A stretch of DNA of 64,000 nt from Lycium barbarum (taxonomy: Eukaryota; Streptophyta; Magnoliopsida; Solanales; Solanaceae), in NCBI RefSeq assembly GCF_019175385.1, contig NC_083344.1:4936965-5000964 (forward strand), read 5' to 3'. The notes under the pieces were generated by a model. It did not search any database. It saw only the letters and a program-made list of their open reading frames with translations, and was not told the origin of the DNA. This document shows, piece by piece, positions 34,490-46,200 of this stretch (position 1 is the first letter of the stretch; the number at the start of each line of letters is the position of its first letter). The position numbers and the translations under genes were made by a program.

Positions 34490-35593
34490 CTCAGTTTTTA
34501 AACCTTCATTATTTAGACACTTCCCAACATGTTTCTTCATGATGGTATGTTTAAGAAGTTGATATAATCTTGGATTCTTTTCCAACAAGCTGCAGTTCTC
34601 TTCATGTGGTTTCTTGAAATTTGTTTTAGCTTTTCTTCCACGAAGGAGATGTGCAGCACTATTCTATACTTAAGAGAGGAGGTTAACTAAATAGTGGTTT
34701 GTTTTATGATTAGGAGGAGGGGGTAACAACGGTTTGTATAAAATGGTGTGTTGATTGTCTTTATTGAGTATTTTAGTAGTTAAATAAATTATAAAAATCT
34801 GAAATGATTAAGTTGATAGTGAATTAGCAACCCTAGGTAGTGCAAAGCTCCCAACACTTGATCTCAAAGTTAGAGCTCAATATCAGGACATGAATAGACT
34901 GCACATGTTATAAATGTCCATGATTGCTACTCATCACTTTGTATTACTGTATCAATGTGGAACATTAATTTTTTTCCCTCCGAAACTAATCACTTTGTAT
35001 TAATGCCCTGGGTATAGTACTTCCAAGAGCCAACAAACAAAATTAACTCATCAAAAGTCCAAAAATGAATAGAGCCTCTGCAATAACTAAAGGATTGGAG
35101 CATGATAGCAACAAAGAGCTACTGCACTTCTCCTTTGCATAACACCAGAAATCAACACCATACCCTAGCACATATTATTTCAAACCTGCAAACTACTAAA
35201 AACGAGCAAAAAAAATGATCCATAATCAACTCTGTCCAATAGCTGAAATATAGAATTTAAACCAGCAACCATAAAAAACCAAGTCTGCGCAAAATACAAC
35301 AGCTAAAATATGGAATTTAAACCACAACACATTTAAACTAGCACTTGTAATGTAAACATTGAAAAAACCACAGCACTACATTGTAATGTAAATCAACAAC
35401 ATATTTAAACTAGATTTGGCATTGTCATATATTTGCAAAGTGTTCAACAACCACTACACAACTTCATTGCCATTGACATACATGGAAACCAACAAAAGAT
35501 AAGCTCCCAAAATATTTTTGGAGTGAATCAAATCATCCACTTCCAAGACTAATTCACTCCAAAAAACAACAAAATATGAAGTTTAATGCCATT
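34490..35593. other. MULE interior without recognised genes
   Basis: AT-rich sequence between the cargo gene and the solo LTR. It has AACCAGCAAC/AAACCACAACAC-like short repeats near 35250-35410. No supported gene. Confidence 0.4.
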
Positions 35594-35598
35594 ACATA

Positions 35599-38087
35599 TG
35601 TTACACCCTGTAGTTTCGTACGTTAAAACTTATAAGTGTTGGATGTTTTAAGTCTGGATACTAGAGTTACTTTCAAGGATATACGAGAACATGTGCACCA
35701 ATTTGGTTATGAAGGTTTAAGTTCATACAGTAAGCTATGGAAGGATTGGAGAGCAAGTAAATAAATAGAATTAAGTTTTTGGAATTTTTGGAGAAAATAT
35801 GAGGGCCAATTCTGGCCCATATCTTTTAGTATATGAGGAGTTTTGAAGCAAAGCAAGAGCCTAAATTGAATTTCATGAAGTCTAGTTTCCAAAGCAACAA
35901 ACCGCTCGTCGATACGACGTCGGAGTAGAGAATTATGGACGTTAAAAGTTAGGCGGACAAAGCAGGGGGCTACACTGCGCGAACGCACAGTGTCGCGCGC
36001 TGCTACAGTGCTACAGTGCCAACCGACTTTACTCCACTATATAAGGACTAAAATCCATCTTTTTCTCCATAATAAACTTCCCAAATACTCTAGAAATCTC
36101 ACCTAACATAGGAGAGCTTATATACACCACAAAGTGAGGATTTTATATAATTTTCAAGTGACAGAGTATTAATCGAGGTCCGAGTAACGTATAGTCGCGA
36201 TTATAGTTTTGTTTTGCGTTGGAGTTGACTTGGATTCAAGTAAACATTGAAGATTTTGCTATTCTGGCAAAAGTAAGGTATGAATCTCTTTTTATTAATA
36301 TTGATTTAGGAATATTTACGCGAATAAGAGTTATAATTATTGTGTTGGTATTGTTGGCTTATGTATTGAGGTTTGAAGAAAGTTTTGGATGAAATTGTGC
36401 ATATTTATCTTGTAGAATCTTGATGATATTATTGTTGATGTTCGTATGGTTGTTGTTGGTTGTTGGTATTGTGATTTCAGGCTAGGCATATATACAGGGG
36501 AGATGCTGCCCGAATTTCGGCAGATTTTAAATAGATTCGAATTAAAGGCTTAAAACGAACATGTGAGGATGAGTCTAATAATAGTGTGAATTATTTTATA
36601 TGTAGATTACGGGATTGCGAACGATCTTAAGTAAATTTCAAGACAGGAAGTAAGTTGGAAAGTCGAGAAATAAGCCTCCAGGTATGTTAAGGCTAGTCTC
36701 TTTCTTTCTAAAGGCATGATCTTTTTGTTATAAACCTTTGTGTCATACCCATAATATCCTTGGTTCCACAAATGCTAGAAGTCCACGAATCTCATGATCC
36801 TTATGATATTATTGAGCTTCTAAAGGCGTGATTCTTTTCCTACCAACCCGTGCATGAATTCCATAAAAAATCCTCATTTCTAAGAATGTTAGAGATTCAT
36901 GACTCTTAAAGTTTTTATGATGCTAAAGATGAATAATTTTTTTTTATGATAACCATGACGATGATTATAAAGGATTTATTTATCAAAACTCCAAGGCATA
37001 CGGATTTCATGTTATTATGAGATGATTTTATTTATAGAGATTTTCAAGTACATGAGCTTTATATTATTATGAGATGATTGAGCTTACTTTACAATTTATT
37101 AATTTCCTTCATTGTTGGTAATCTCACCTTATGACCCTTGTTCCTTCAAGGTGGGATAAACGATGATGATTGATCCATAATATAATCGGAGGCTACCGAC
37201 GTTACGTCATTCCGATATAGATGTGGTTTTTGATTGGGCTCTCATGCATGCTTTATATATATGTATGTATTTTCTCACACCGCGCCGCGCTATACTCGGC
37301 CGGGCATGGCACGTAGATGTGCACACCACTGCAGTGGGCATGTTATGATATTCCCCCGAACGCGGAAGGCCCGGACACGGGCTAATGATGATCACACCGA
37401 GCCTTAATGGCCGGGCATGATACTATTTATATAACACTGAGCCTTAATGGCCGGGCACGGTACTATATATATGTATAAAAAATGTTTTTTTAAAAGGTTA
37501 AGTATGCATGACATCTGCCTCAAGAGGCATCCAGACGTACAGGTTATCTCTCTCTTATTTTATGTTACTTTTCATATCTGTATTATGTTGTTATCCATGC
37601 CTTACATACTCAGTACATTATTCGTACTAACGTCCCTTCTTGTGGACGCTGTGTTCATGGCCGCAGGTTTAGGTAGTCAGGCGAGCAGCCTAGCGCAGTA
37701 GGATCTTCCCTCAGCTGCAGTCAGTGCGCTCCATTTGGCTCGGAGCCGCTGTCTATTTTGGTATGATATTTTGATTTGTACATATGGGTATGGCGAAGCC
37801 TCATTACGTCCTTCCTATAGTTTATATTCCATAGAGGTCTATAGACATTTATATGTAGTTAGGAACTTATGTAGCCTTGCCGGCTCTATGATACTCGTGA
37901 TGTTGTAGCGACCTTGTTGGTTCGCATATGTACATATATGTTGGAATATCAGATGTTTTTATGTTGGGCCCTTTCTGCGTGCAGGTATTCTTTGAGTTAT
38001 GGTATCTAATGTTCAAGGTAACTGTTAAGGCAGGTGGTCCCCGGCCTACGGGTCGGAACCCGCCATGCCCCTCGTTGGGGTGTGACA
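35599..38087 (+). repeat. Solo LTR, del/Tekay-like, 2,489 bp, inserted in the MULE
   Basis: Begins TGTTACACCCTG and ends GGGGTGTGACA, with ACATA duplicated at 35594-35598 and 38088-38092. The TATA box CTATATAAGG lies near 36035-36045. The block at about 37600-37670 (CCTTACATACTCAGTACATT ... GTGTTCATGGCCGCAGGT) is shared with the other three LTRs. There is no internal coding region. The frames in it are not genes. Confidence 0.92.
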
Positions 38088-38099
38088 ACATAATATTGA

Positions 38100-41000
38100 A
38101 AAAACAGAAAATAAATAACTACAAATCTGCCCTAATGCTTGCCCCTCTTTGCCAATCTTTTTTTTCTTTTGAGCAGCCAACTGATTTGAGGTCACACATG
38201 GTTGGCCTTTCCAAGCCAGCTTTCTTGGTGAGTATGGTATATTTGTAGGTATACTAACACCATTCTCATCTCCCTTGAAGCCAATCTTCCTTGCACCATT
38301 TGGTTGTTGATGCAACTTCTTGAGTTTAAGCCTAGCCTTAGCTTTAGAAAACACCCTAGGCCTTAGAATTGGCTGGTCATCCTCATCATCAAGTTCACTT
38401 TCATCATCATCTTCATCAACAAGAGATTTTGAAGGTATAAAGGGTTGGTTAATTGAACTTGAAGGTGCAACAACTTTGTCCTTAGCTTTTCTCTTTGATT
38501 TTGAAGTTCAAACAGCTTCAGAAATTGGCTGGCTAGAAGAGGCAAAGCCAGGATTAGCCATGAACACAAAATCAGAATCTTGACTGGCTTGGGGTGTTGA
38601 AAGTGGCACATCATGGACTATTTCTGCTGCTGCTTGAAGCTACAAAATTTGTCAACTAGTTAGACATTTAAATAGGATAGTGTTAACATTGAATAAGTAA
38701 AGGAAAAGTTACTTTACCATAGGACAACTTCTTCTATTGTGACCAGGAGTACCACAGTGTCCACATGTCATTTTTAGACCTTTTCTTGAAGCTGACCACA
38801 ACCCCTCCCTCTTCCTTGACTCATTTTTTTCCCTTACTGTCTTAACCCTTGGTCTACCAACCATTTGATGTACTACTGGGAGCTCCATAGCATGAGAAGG
38901 ATGAACTTTCAAGAATTTGTCACCTCTAACAGGTTGTATCTTATGCCTGTACACTAACATGTAAGCCTCTTTTGAATACCACTAATGCAACTTATCTAAT
39001 GGTTCTTTTTTTGTCATGAAGTAAGACTTTAATAGCATGAGGACATGGTATTCATGATAAGTCCCATGTCCTACATGTACACCTCTTCCTAACAAGATCC
39101 ACAACATGCCTATCTACACCTTCAACACTTCATACCCTAGGTCTCTATTAGCTTCAACTTGACAACCTTGAGCAATGATTCTAAAATCATTATACAATTC
39201 CATAGCATATGAGCTGAAATCAGAACTCCAATTTCTTCCCTCCACTTCAAGATTTTTCAGCCTATTCATAACCTTTTCATAACAGAAACCAAAAAACATA
39301 TTAAGCATCCAAAAACACACTGAAACTAGACCAATAAAAAACAGTAAACCAGTAAAAACAGTAACTAATACTATACACTGAAATTAGACCAAGAACCAGT
39401 AAACCAGTAAAAAAGTAGTAACTAATACTATTAACTCATTAGACCAATAAAAACCAGTAAATCAGTAAAAAAACAGTAACTAATACTATTAACTTTTTAG
39501 ACCAATGAAAACCAGTAAACCAGTAAAAAACAGTAACTAAAACACAGACAAGTAACTAATACTATTAATTTTAATGTACAAAAACCTGTAAAAAATAGTA
39601 ACTAATGAAAGAAACAATATAATACTATTAACCAGTAAAAACCACACCAACAATATAATACTATTAACTTCTAAAACTACACCTGCTTTCACTACTCCCT
39701 GTAGCTTTCACTAAGGAGATAAAGATTACAACAACCCATAATCAACTAACAAAAAAAAAAGTAATCTTTTTATTCATTAAAGAACCTATATTTAATATAC
39801 AAAAACCACTAAAAACCAGTAACTAGTGGAAGAAACAGAACCAGTAAAAACCAAATTAGACACTGAAACAGAAACAAAAAAAAAAAAAAACCAAAACAGT
39901 AAATATGTACCTTAATTCTAATATCTTCCAACATGTTGATTATTGATTTTGTCCTTGCTTCCAGAATCCACTTGTTGAATGACTCAACAAAATTGTTTTC
40001 ACATGAGAAGTTCTTGCAAACTGTGTCAAATTAGGCCCTGCACCAGTGTTCTGGTGGGGTACCATAGCAAATCTTTGATAGCTTGTTCAGACACAACACT
40101 CATAGACTTTATTGGTGCTCTAAGCAGACCATCACAATAACTTCTTCATCTCTACACCCCTCCAATATTTCATCCAATTGGCTTCAATATGCCTTACACA
40201 CCATCTGTGGTGTGCTTTGGGAAGCACATGAGTAACAACATCAATCAAACCCTTCAACAATAATTAGCATAACAAGTTAATATAATTAGCTATACAAAAC
40301 AGAAATTAGAAACCAATGATAAAAGTGATAAAATAGGAATCACAAAGTGTACTTTTTCCATATCAGACCTAAGTGTGAATCCTTGACCATCCTTCAGCTC
40401 TAGGGAAATTTTCAACAACTCAATAAGCTATTTCCAGGTTCTAGATGTTTCTCTATCCACTACTATCCAAGCAAGAGGATAGAAGTGCTTTATTGAATCT
40501 TGTCCAAGGGCAACCGGTAAAATTCCTTTACACTTCCCTTTCAAAAATGTGCCATCCAACCCTATATATGGTCTCAAAACTCATTTCCAACCACTTTTCA
40601 AAGCTTGAAATCACACATACATTCTTAGAAATCTTCTTTTACCTTGTTCAAGAGCCTCTTTAGATATGTTTATCACCACATCAGTACCAGGATTGCTATC
40701 CTTAATTCTTGAGCATAAGCCTCCAACCTATTGAAATCATCAATGTAGCTACCCTCCAATTTCTCTAAAACAAGCTTCTTAACCCTCCAATCTTTGAAGC
40801 ACTAATATTAAGTTTAAATTGAGCATCCATAAAATGCCTCATCTTTTTCACCTTGTACTTGGGATTATTCTGCACTTTGTTCTTGAAGTAGTGTGCTAAA
40901 GCTTGTTGAGTAGCTCTTCTATTCTTAAATGATGGCTGACAAGTATGTTTTGTTCCCAAAGTCTTAATCTTAAATCCCTGATCTTTGTTATCTACAGAAA

Positions 41001-41678
41001 TCAAACACATAGAAAGACAGCCAACATCACACTTATATCTAACTCTAGTAGTGTCACTCTTCTCAACTCTAAGTCCAACCTTATTAGAAATTGAGTAACA
41101 GCTCACAACTCTTTTAGCTTCAACAAGATCCTTAAAGCTCATACCCTTTTCCAACATTAAAAAATTGTCTAGTTTTCATTCACTTCCCTATTCTTTTCCT
41201 TTTTAAAAAATTCCAATCCTTCACTGTCATAGTCACTAAGAACTGGTTCATTATCATCCTCCTCTTCCAAACTTGACTCACAATCAGTTCCTACATCTAC
41301 TAATGGAAATCCTACATCTACTAATGCAAAGCATGATTCTTTATGATGAATGATGTTGGGAACTAAAACATTATGTTCACTTTCATCTACAACAAAGAAT
41401 TGCAGCACACAAAACTGACTAGACAGTGAAGATTGAAGTGATCTCAATGCCTGTATCACTTTCAACCAAATAATATCTCTCAGAAGGGCCAGTGACCAGC
41501 AACTGTTTTACCACCCCAAAACCTAATTTTTCAGTGTATTCTTTACATATGTCTATATAAGAAAGCAAATCCGGATCATATCCCTCCCACACATGATTTT
41601 TTTTTTTATGTAGACAACATGTGGATTCAGGACCCACTTGCCCTCATAATTAAACACTAAATCAACCTTGTCAACCAT
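38100..41678 (-). pseudogene. MuDR-type MULE transposase, degenerate
   Basis: Read on the minus strand from about 41678 (MVDKVDLVFNYEGKW) the parts come in the usual plant MULE order. First is a PB1-like N-terminal domain, then an acidic linker (ESSLEEEDDNEP), then the Mutator DNA-binding domain (40765-41157: FKDLVEAKRVVSCY, RYKCDVGC, KTLGTKHTC). A transposase core near 40030-40780 follows, with LDGTFLKGKCKG and HHRWCVRHIEANW. After it come a SWIM-like region, a CCHC knuckle (CGHCGTPGHNRRSC at about 38718-38760) and a basic tail to about 38100. Frameshifts occur in the T-run at 41600, near 41440 and in the core; stops are scattered through the core. Introns probably exist (a donor-like GTAACTTTT after the knuckle). 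Not functional as it stands. Confidence 0.85.
39328..39549. repeat. ~57-bp tandem repeat, four copies
   Basis: Each unit starts AGACCAA and runs through CCAGTAAACCAGTAAAAA and CAGTAACTAATACTATTAA. Starts are near 39328, 39386, 39441 and 39499. It lies in a presumed intron of the transposase; looser copies continue to about 39880. Confidence 0.8.
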
Positions 41679-42248
41679 ACTGCAAGACAGGCACATGACA
41701 AACATCAAGAAAAAAGAAAAGGGACCCATTAAAAACATAAAAGAAAGGGAAATAGAAAGTTGCATACACAACAATTTAATAGGGAAAAGTAATCTACCAA
41801 TATTTAATATTCATGTGAAGACAAGGACAAGGGAACAAGGACCACATGCTTAAAAAAGACAAAAACATTGAATAAAGTACCAAAAACAAATAAAAATTGA
41901 GCTGTACATAAATAAACCTTACCCAACACATATACACAATGCAAAAACAGAAGGAAAAAAAAGGGGAAAAAAAAAAGGAAAAAGCATATAAAGTGGTCTG
42001 TCTAGCAAAATATTCCAACTTGAAATAACAATCAACTAAATATTCCAACTTCAAACAACAATAAAAAAAACCCTAACTTGTGACACTTTATTTAATATGA
42101 TTGAGTAACAACAACAAAAGATGACTAAAATAAGCATATAACACATGGAAGATCAACAAAAAATGACAATATACATCAAATCGCACGCACAATAAAAAAA
42201 ATTATAAACCCTACCTGAAAATTAATAAGAAATATGCAGGAATTCTTG

Positions 42249-42698
42249 CTTCAATAGGAGGAATGAAACTCGTACAGTCCAAATCTTCAACAAACGAACG
42301 TATTGAGGTAAAATAGCGACATTTTGACTAGAAAATGGTTAAAGGGCTCTAGGGTTTGAGTGTGAGGCGGCTGTTTATGTTTATGATGAAAGGGGTACGT
42401 TTTATTTGATAGGTGAGAATTGGGGATTTAATTGGAACGGGTTAGGGTTTTTTTGGGGCGGGTCGTTGGATATTATTAAATGGTGGGGGTGGGGGGTGGG
42501 GGGTTAATTAATTAATTTAAGTTAATATTAGGTTGACCAATCATAGGATGACACGTGGCTAATTAGATAGGCCTGTTAAGTGTAAGGTTATTTTAGAGCC
42601 CAAACATAAACGTGGAGGGCATTTTTGGATCAAAAGGTGGATGAAGGTATTTTAGGCCCTTTTTTCCGATAGTTGAATGGTATTTTAGGCCCTTTTCT
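42249..42698. repeat. Right TIR of the MULE
   Basis: Inverted copy of 33205-33646. It ends ...GGCCCTTTTCT immediately before the AATTGAATTTT duplicate and contains GGTGGGGGTGGGGGGTGGGG (about 42482-42502), the expanded counterpart of the poly(C) tract on the left. Confidence 0.9.
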
Positions 42699-42721
42699 AA
42701 TTGAATTTTCCATACTCGTTG

Positions 42722-42776
42722 GGTCTGTGATGCCCTTAGATGTTCTGGGCCGCACGCGCGCTACACTGATGTATTC

Positions 42777-42807
<31 letters not shown>

Positions 42808-42830
42808 AGTAATCTTTGAAATTTCATCGT
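42722..42830 (+). rRNA. 18S rRNA fragment (~109 bp)
   Basis: GTCTGTGATGCCCTTAGATG, GGGCCGCACGCGCGCTACAC, ATTCAACGAGTTTATAGCC and AATCTTTGAAATTTCATCG occur in the order and spacing of the 3' third of plant nuclear 18S rRNA. It has one visible difference (CCCGAGTAA for CCCGGGTAA). The match ends abruptly at about 42830 and starts about 12 bp beyond the MULE's right duplicate. A dispersed pseudo-rRNA fragment, not a working rRNA gene. Confidence 0.85.
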
Positions 42831-43298
42831 AGGGTCTGGGAGGCCAAACGCGCGACGGGGTATAGCCACGACACTTCGAGAGTTGGGTTACAACCACCAC
42901 TTGTCGTGACGTCCGTCGACGTGGACTTATTCTGTTGTGAATCGAGCTGGATCTATAAGGTTCTGGGCTCTAATTGGCGATGAAGACTGATTTAATTGAG
43001 ATTATTGGGCCGAGTGAAATGTTGGAGAGTTTTATTTGAGATCCAAGCTCAATTAACAACTAATTAAAAGAATTGTGTGTTAGAAAGACGAGTGAGATGC
43101 GTACTATAAAGGAAATGTTAGCAACTAATCAGTTAAATAGGTAATATTTTCCTAAATTAGTTTATTTAAAAGGCCTAAAAGGACCCGGAAACGTGGCCAA
43201 ATGACGTACCCACATCCCCTTCGAAATCCAAGCTGTGCGATAATTAACTGTAATAAGGCTACGTTGCAAACTGTGTACAGATTGGATTAAGCCGGAAA
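42831..43298 (+). promoter_or_regulatory. Upstream region of the PBCP-like gene
   Basis: The first ~150 bp (42831-42980) are notably GC-rich and of unknown origin. The part after about 43000 becomes ordinary AT-rich DNA and should hold the promoter and 5' UTR, since the coding start is at 43299. ACTATAAAGG near 43100 is a possible TATA box. No element is certain. Confidence 0.35.
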
Positions 43299-46200
43299 AT
43301 GGCTATTTCTCTTTCTCAACACTTACTCTATTCAACTAGTAATTCATTCAATTTCCAAAAAATTAGCTCAATTTCTGTCAGAAAGAAACGAAGCTTTGTT
43401 CATTGTGCTTCACTGGATTCTGCTCCTACCAGGTAAAAAAAAAAACTCACAATAGTTCTAATTTTTTGCTTAGTTAACCAGTAAGCATATCAATTATTAG
43501 AAAATTTTAAGAGTTAATGATCATGAACTACTCTTTCTGTTTTAAGTTGTTTGTTTTACTTTCTCTTTCCTTTTTTGACAATTCTTGAATTACAACTGTC
43601 CACGTGGTAGGTTTTAAGACCACAAAATTAAAGGATATTTTGGTACATTCTACCTATTCTTAATTTAAGATCACAAAATTTAAAAAAAAAACTTTATTTT
43701 TTAAAACTATTTGCCAAGTCAACACGACAAACAAATTGAAATGGGAGGAGTATTAGAAAAATTATGGAGTTAATGGTTAAAAACACATGTGAACTATCAC
43801 TTTTTCGCAGTTTCATACCCCCAACAATTAGTTGTTCTCTTTTTCTACTTGAACTATCACAATGTACTCAACTATGTGTGTTTTGATACATAGATGGTAA
43901 TAGTTTAGGTAGGAAAAGGGAACGGTTGATAGTTGGGGTGTGAAATTCGCGAAAAAGTGATAGTTCAGGTGTGTTTTTTATGATCATCTCAAAATTATAT
44001 GTTTATATCTATTGTCACGAAGAATTAATGGTTATGGTGTATCCACATCTATTTGTTTGCAGGCAAGAGGTGTCATTAAGTGTTGGAACGTACCTAATTC
44101 CACATCCCAACAAGGTAAGTACTAATGTATTCTCTTCTTCTAAAATGGCTATTTTAGTTGTGTAATTTTCTCTTAAACAAAAGGATTTGAACTTTATGGG
44201 TTCTGGATTCTAGGACAACGACCTCAAGTGCTAGTAACTGCGTTTAGAATGTAATAATTTGTACATATTTAGTGAATTTTTAAATGCATATATAAGGTTT
44301 GGACCAAAGCTATTTGTTTCTACTGAACTCATATATTTCAAGCCCGCATCCTCCCTTGGTCTACATGCCATAACACTTAACATTTCTATGGTTATAAGGG
44401 CCTATGTCATTATGCATAAAAAGAGAAGTTTAAAGTTAGGGGCCATTTGGTAGGATGTATTAGAAAAAAAAATAAAAAAAATAATACACATATTTGTTTT
44501 GATATTACTAATCGTATTAGAGTAGTATTATCCTATGTATAACTAATACACGGCAAACCATGGAATTAGCAATACCAAGACTATTAATACATGCACAAGC
44601 ATGGTTAAAAACAAAATTGCCCTTGAAGTCCGTCAATGCTAAAGAATGTGGAGGGTATTTTAGTAAACAAATGACTTTTTTAGAAATCATACAATCCATG
44701 TTATTTTTATACACCACACCAAACAGTCAATAATAAATATCTCAGCATAACTAATCTCTGCATTACTAATACACCCTATTCAGCACTATTCTTATACACC
44801 CTACAAACGACTCCTTAGTGTTTTCAAATATAGAATTGTGTTATTTGTTTTTGGAACAAACTAAAAAGGAAAGAGTGTCGTATAAAATGGAACAAAGAGA
44901 GTGTTGAGTTAAATCTGCATCCACCATTGGCTGGTGTTGCATGTTTATGTTTTGAAGGTTGATAAAGGTGGAGAAGATGCATTCTTTGTGAGCAGTAATG
45001 ATGGGGAAGTGATTGCTGTTGCTGATGGTGTTTCCGGGTGAGATGCTTAATTTATTTTGCTTAACATTTAACTCTTTGGCGTAATTTTAGCAGTCATATG
45101 TTAAACTATTTTTAACTATGAAGACTTGTGAATTCATATTAACTTTATGTAATTTCTAAATGTGTAGAATTTTAAGGAAATGGTTTCCAGTATTATACAA
45201 AAAATTATATGCTTTGACTTTGTTAGTCTTAACACGTCTTGAATTTGAAATGAGGAAAGTTTAAACTTTGTAGACATGCTAGTCTGGCCTTCTATCTCAC
45301 TAGAAAAGATGGATATGAGACGTTTACATGTATTGTTCTGGTGTTGTTGACTTCTTTCTACCTGTGATTTTGGAGGTCTAGAACTCACTGAGCTCCCATT
45401 TGGAGATGTCTTTAATTATATGTTTGCACTATATTAAATCAACCCATGAGTACAAGCTTCCACTTCCGAGTTGTACTCGCCAAGTGGAGACTCTCCTCTT
45501 AGGCGAGGAAAGAAAATTGAGCGTATTTACTGTCACTTAACAATCAAATCAACCTATCAAAAATTGAGCGTATTTACTGTCACTTAACAATCAAATCAAC
45601 CTATCAATCAACTATGCCTCAATCCTGAACTAATTAGGAAACAAGCGTATACCTGCTTTCAGTTCACTGACACCCAAAATCTTGCTCGCCTTCCTCCATA
45701 GCGATCATGAATAAGGGAAATTTTATATTTAGATGATATGATAAGGCAACTTCTTTTCTCAAACTTGGCCGTAAACTTCACAGAAACATGGATTGGTATA
45801 AGGTATATTTTAAAATGTTATATTTCTTCTATGACATGTCATGAACAAGTGCAACCTTCTCTTTTTTTTCTTTTCAATCTTTTCCCTCTTATGTTTTATT
45901 GGATGGTGCACTTTCCAATAGCTCCATATATAAGGATGAATATTACAATACAGTGTTGCTTAGGTTGAATCTTCTAAATGATACCATCAGCTTTCTGATT
46001 AATTTTGCATCGAGATTGAAACTACAACTCAACTGGAGTGACAAAGGCATTAGTAGAAGAAGGGGAACCTGCTGCATGAAAATTCTTTGTTTTAACTTCT
46101 GAGTGGTATATTTACGGGGATTGAAATTCCATCTTTTTAATTTAGAATTACATACACATGTAAAGAACTAGTTCATAGATGGATTTCTCCAAAGAGGATT

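Larger units (their letters stand above)
33205..42698. mobile_element. Mutator-like element (MULE), 9.5 kb
   Basis: Terminal inverted repeats of ~440-450 bp (33205-33646 and 42249-42698) share runs such as AAAATACCCTT, CCACGTGTC and TGATTGGTCAACCTAATATT (reversed on the right). The 11-bp AATTGAATTTT flanks both ends (33194-33204 and 42699-42709), in the 8-11-bp range of MULEs. It carries a minus-strand MuDR-type transposase and a plus-strand GRF zinc-finger gene, both broken, and a 2,489-bp solo LTR; without the LTR and its duplication it was about 7.0 kb. The retained perfect TSD shows the element still lies where it inserted. Confidence 0.92.

Noticed and set aside
37207..38091. Several frames in the MULE's solo LTR
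   Set aside because: Short, overlapping on both strands, no domain; non-coding LTR.
39328..39549. CRISPR-like spaced repeat
   Set aside because: Plant nuclear DNA; units are contiguous AT-rich tandem repeats without unique spacers.
42831..42960. Organelle-derived insert
   Set aside because: No stretch I could match confidently to plastid or mitochondrial genes; left as unknown.
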